From assembly GCA_902547925.1 (NCBI GenBank), contig CACCQD010000003.1:29884-93883 (forward strand): a stretch of 64,000 nucleotides of DNA. The letters are read 5' to 3'. A program made the position numbers and the translations under genes. The notes under the pieces were generated by a model that saw only the letters and a program-made list of their open reading frames with translations, was not told where the DNA came from and searched no databases. Positions 62,153 through 64,000 of the stretch are shown here, piece by piece (position 1 is the stretch's first letter; the number at the start of each line of letters is the position of its first letter). Source of the DNA: an uncultured SAR116 cluster alpha proteobacterium. GTDB lineage: Bacteria; Pseudomonadota; Alphaproteobacteria; Puniceispirillales; Puniceispirillaceae.

Positions 62153-63361
62153 ATGAAACTTAACCCTGAATATCGCATGTTTGACGCCAACATGTTCTTG
62201 CAGCTTCGCGCCACACTTGAGGGTATCGTGGCACCAACCGGCATGGAAATGCTTGATCTGTCGATTGGTGAACCGCAGATTTCGGGCGGGTCCCTATTGA
62301 CTGACAGCGTTGCCGCTCACAATGGCGATTGGCAATTCTATCCCAAAGTTCCGGGAACACCGGCTTTTACCGATGCTGTCTGCGGCTACATTGGGCGGCG
62401 GTGGCCTGCCGCAGCAGGCCTTGCCAAACTGCGTACACAGATTTTACCCGTACCTGGAACACGTGAACCGCTTGCCCTGCTGGGAGGTCTGGTTCGCAAC
62501 ACAAAGCCAGATGCGGTAGCGCTTGTAACAAACCCATTCTACCACGCATGGCGCGCAGGGGCGCTGGCGAGTGGCGCAGAGATTACATTCATCGACAGCC
62601 ATCAGAGCAATGATTTCATTCCCGACCTTGCGGCACTAGCGCCTGATATTCTGGACCGGACAACATTGATGTATCTGTGCAGTCCGACAAATCCGCAGGG
62701 AAGTGTGATGGATATGAATTATCTGCGTCACGCCCTGAGCTTGGCGCGGCAGCATGATTTCCTGCTGATCATGGATGAATGCTATACAGATATCTGGCGC
62801 GCGGACAGGGTGCCGACCGGTATGCTTGAGGCGGCGGCAAGTCTTGCCGAGGGTGATGAGGATCCGTTGCGAAATCTGATTGTGGTGAACTCGCTTTCAA
62901 AGCGGTCCAGTGCGGCAGGGTTGCGGGCCGGTTTTATCATCGGTGATGCCAGCGTGATAACCCAATATGGCAAGATTGTCGCAAACGGGGGCTCGCTCGT
63001 TCCCACACCGCTCCTCGCGGTTGCGGCGGATCTTTATGCAGATGACAGCCATGTTGAGGTAATCCGCGCACATTATGATGAGTCCTTTGCCATTGCCAAG
63101 CGCCACCTTGGTATTGATCCACCGCCGGGTGGGTTTTTCCTGTGGCTCGAGGTTGGTGATGATGTCGCCTTTGTTCGCCAGTTGATGGCTGAGCAGGGGG
63201 TCCGGGCATTGCCCGGCCAGTTCATGGGGGCACCCGGTGCTGGGTCCAACCCGGCAGCTGGCTTTATCAGGTTGGCGCTGGTCCATGATCACTCAAAAAT
63301 TGAGGATGCCATGTCCCGGGTTGCGCGGCTCTGGCAAAATCATGAGCGAATGATGGTCTGA
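62153..63361 (+). CDS. Class I/II PLP aminotransferase (succinyldiaminopimelate transaminase-like)
   Basis: LNPEYRMFDANMFLQLRATLEGI; MYLCSPTNPQGSVMDMNYLR; IMDECYTDIW; VVNSLSKRSSAAGLRAGFIIGD. Confidence 0.85.
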   Translation: MKLNPEYRMFDANMFLQLRATLEGIVAPTGMEMLDLSIGEPQISGGSLLTDSVAAHNGDWQFYPKVPGTPAFTDAVCGYIGRRWPAAAGLAKLRTQILPVPGTREPLALLGGLVRNTKPDAVALVTNPFYHAWRAGALASGAEITFIDSHQSNDFIPDLAALAPDILDRTTLMYLCSPTNPQGSVMDMNYLRHALSLARQHDFLLIMDECYTDIWRADRVPTGMLEAAASLAEGDEDPLRNLIVVNSLSKRSSAAGLRAGFIIGDASVITQYGKIVANGGSLVPTPLLAVAADLYADDSHVEVIRAHYDESFAIAKRHLGIDPPPGGFFLWLEVGDDVAFVRQLMAEQGVRALPGQFMGAPGAGSNPAAGFIRLALVHDHSKIEDAMSRVARLWQNHERMMV

Positions 63362-63368
63362 CGGCAGT

Positions 63369-64000
63369 ATGGTTGATCCTGAAATTAAAAAACCGATCCT
63401 GTCGCCAATGCTGTCGCAATTTCTGCGCCGGCGGTTCATGGAGCTGCTCGGCGTCTTATTTATGCTGATTGGCACCTGCTTGCTCATTGCACTTTTTTCG
63501 GCCGACCATGGTGATCCGTCATTTGGCGTTGCGTCAACGAATGAAACTGTCAATTTGCTGGGGACCACTGGCGCCAACATCGCCAATGTTCTGGAACAAA
63601 TGTTGGGCCATGCCGCCTATGGGATCGCTCTGTTTCCATTGTGTTGGGGTTACAGGCTGATCCGCAAACAGAAAATTGGCCAAAAACGTGTCCGGTTGAT
63701 TATGGCGCCGATCGCATTGGCACTTCTTGCCACCGGCTTCTTTGGCATAGCCGGCGGCGACGCCGGGATCGAAGGCGGTGGCGAAACCAAGGATGGAGGT
63801 GCATTTGGCAAGATTTTCTTTGATTTCGTTGCGCCGCTTATTCCAGAAATTCCTTCCGTAGCAGGGCTTGCAACAACCCATTACATCGGCATCGGGTTTG
63901 GCCTGCTGGGGCTCATCATCTGGGCCTGGTCGGCAGCATTGTCGCGCGCCCAGCTTGTTCTTGTTGTCGCGCCAGTGGGATGGGTGTTTGCTGGAACAAA
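63369..64000 (+). CDS. ftsK: DNA translocase FtsK, N-terminal transmembrane part (runs off the window)
   Basis: FLRRRFMELLGVLFMLIGTCLLIALFSADHGDPSFGVAS...NLLGTTGANIANVLEQMLGHAAYGIALFPLCWGYRL; not in the ORF track because it is open at the window end. Confidence 0.88.
   Translation, partial: MVDPEIKKPILSPMLSQFLRRRFMELLGVLFMLIGTCLLIALFSADHGDPSFGVASTNETVNLLGTTGANIANVLEQMLGHAAYGIALFPLCWGYRLIRKQKIGQKRVRLIMAPIALALLATGFFGIAGGDAGIEGGGETKDGGAFGKIFFDFVAPLIPEIPSVAGLATTHYIGIGFGLLGLIIWAWSAALSRAQLVLVVAPVGWVFAGT

Overview
This 64 kb window looks like an origin-proximal chromosomal segment of an alphaproteobacterium, with two accessory, visibly AT-rich blocks inset. All family calls come from reading the translated ORFs by eye; no database search was run. 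(1) About 0-14 kb is an origin-region block: ppsR-like gene, then a DnaA-box-rich AT-rich intergenic region (candidate oriC), hemE, hemJ, rho, ogt (opposite strand), mnmE, mnmG, rsmG, parA, parB, followed by holA, lptE-like and leuS. Two near-perfect parS palindromes lie inside the ogt and rsmG coding regions. (2) At 14-20 kb are a porin and an AT-rich block with two sulfotransferase-like proteins and a 2OG-oxygenase-like protein. (3) 20-43 kb is mostly housekeeping (YggS, RibA, response regulator, tRNA-Gln, IspE, ETF-QO, UDG, Slt, MoaB, RnhB, CcrM, Apt, malate synthase G, phosphomannomutase, GalU, GmhA, Ugd), but includes an STT3/PglB-like oligosaccharyltransferase with a WWDYG motif. (4) 43-54.6 kb is an accessory glycan and protein-modification block (TPR-GT41, UXS-like, sugar methyltransferase, TPR-2OG-oxygenase fusion). 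It contains an integrase pseudogene and a ~120-130 bp inverted duplication of the tRNA-Gly 3' end. (5) 54.9-64 kb has sugar aminotransferase and oxidoreductase genes, YbaK, YbbN, Lon-N, Trm112, DUF971, a UbiH-type monooxygenase, GmhB, an aminotransferase and the FtsK N-terminus.
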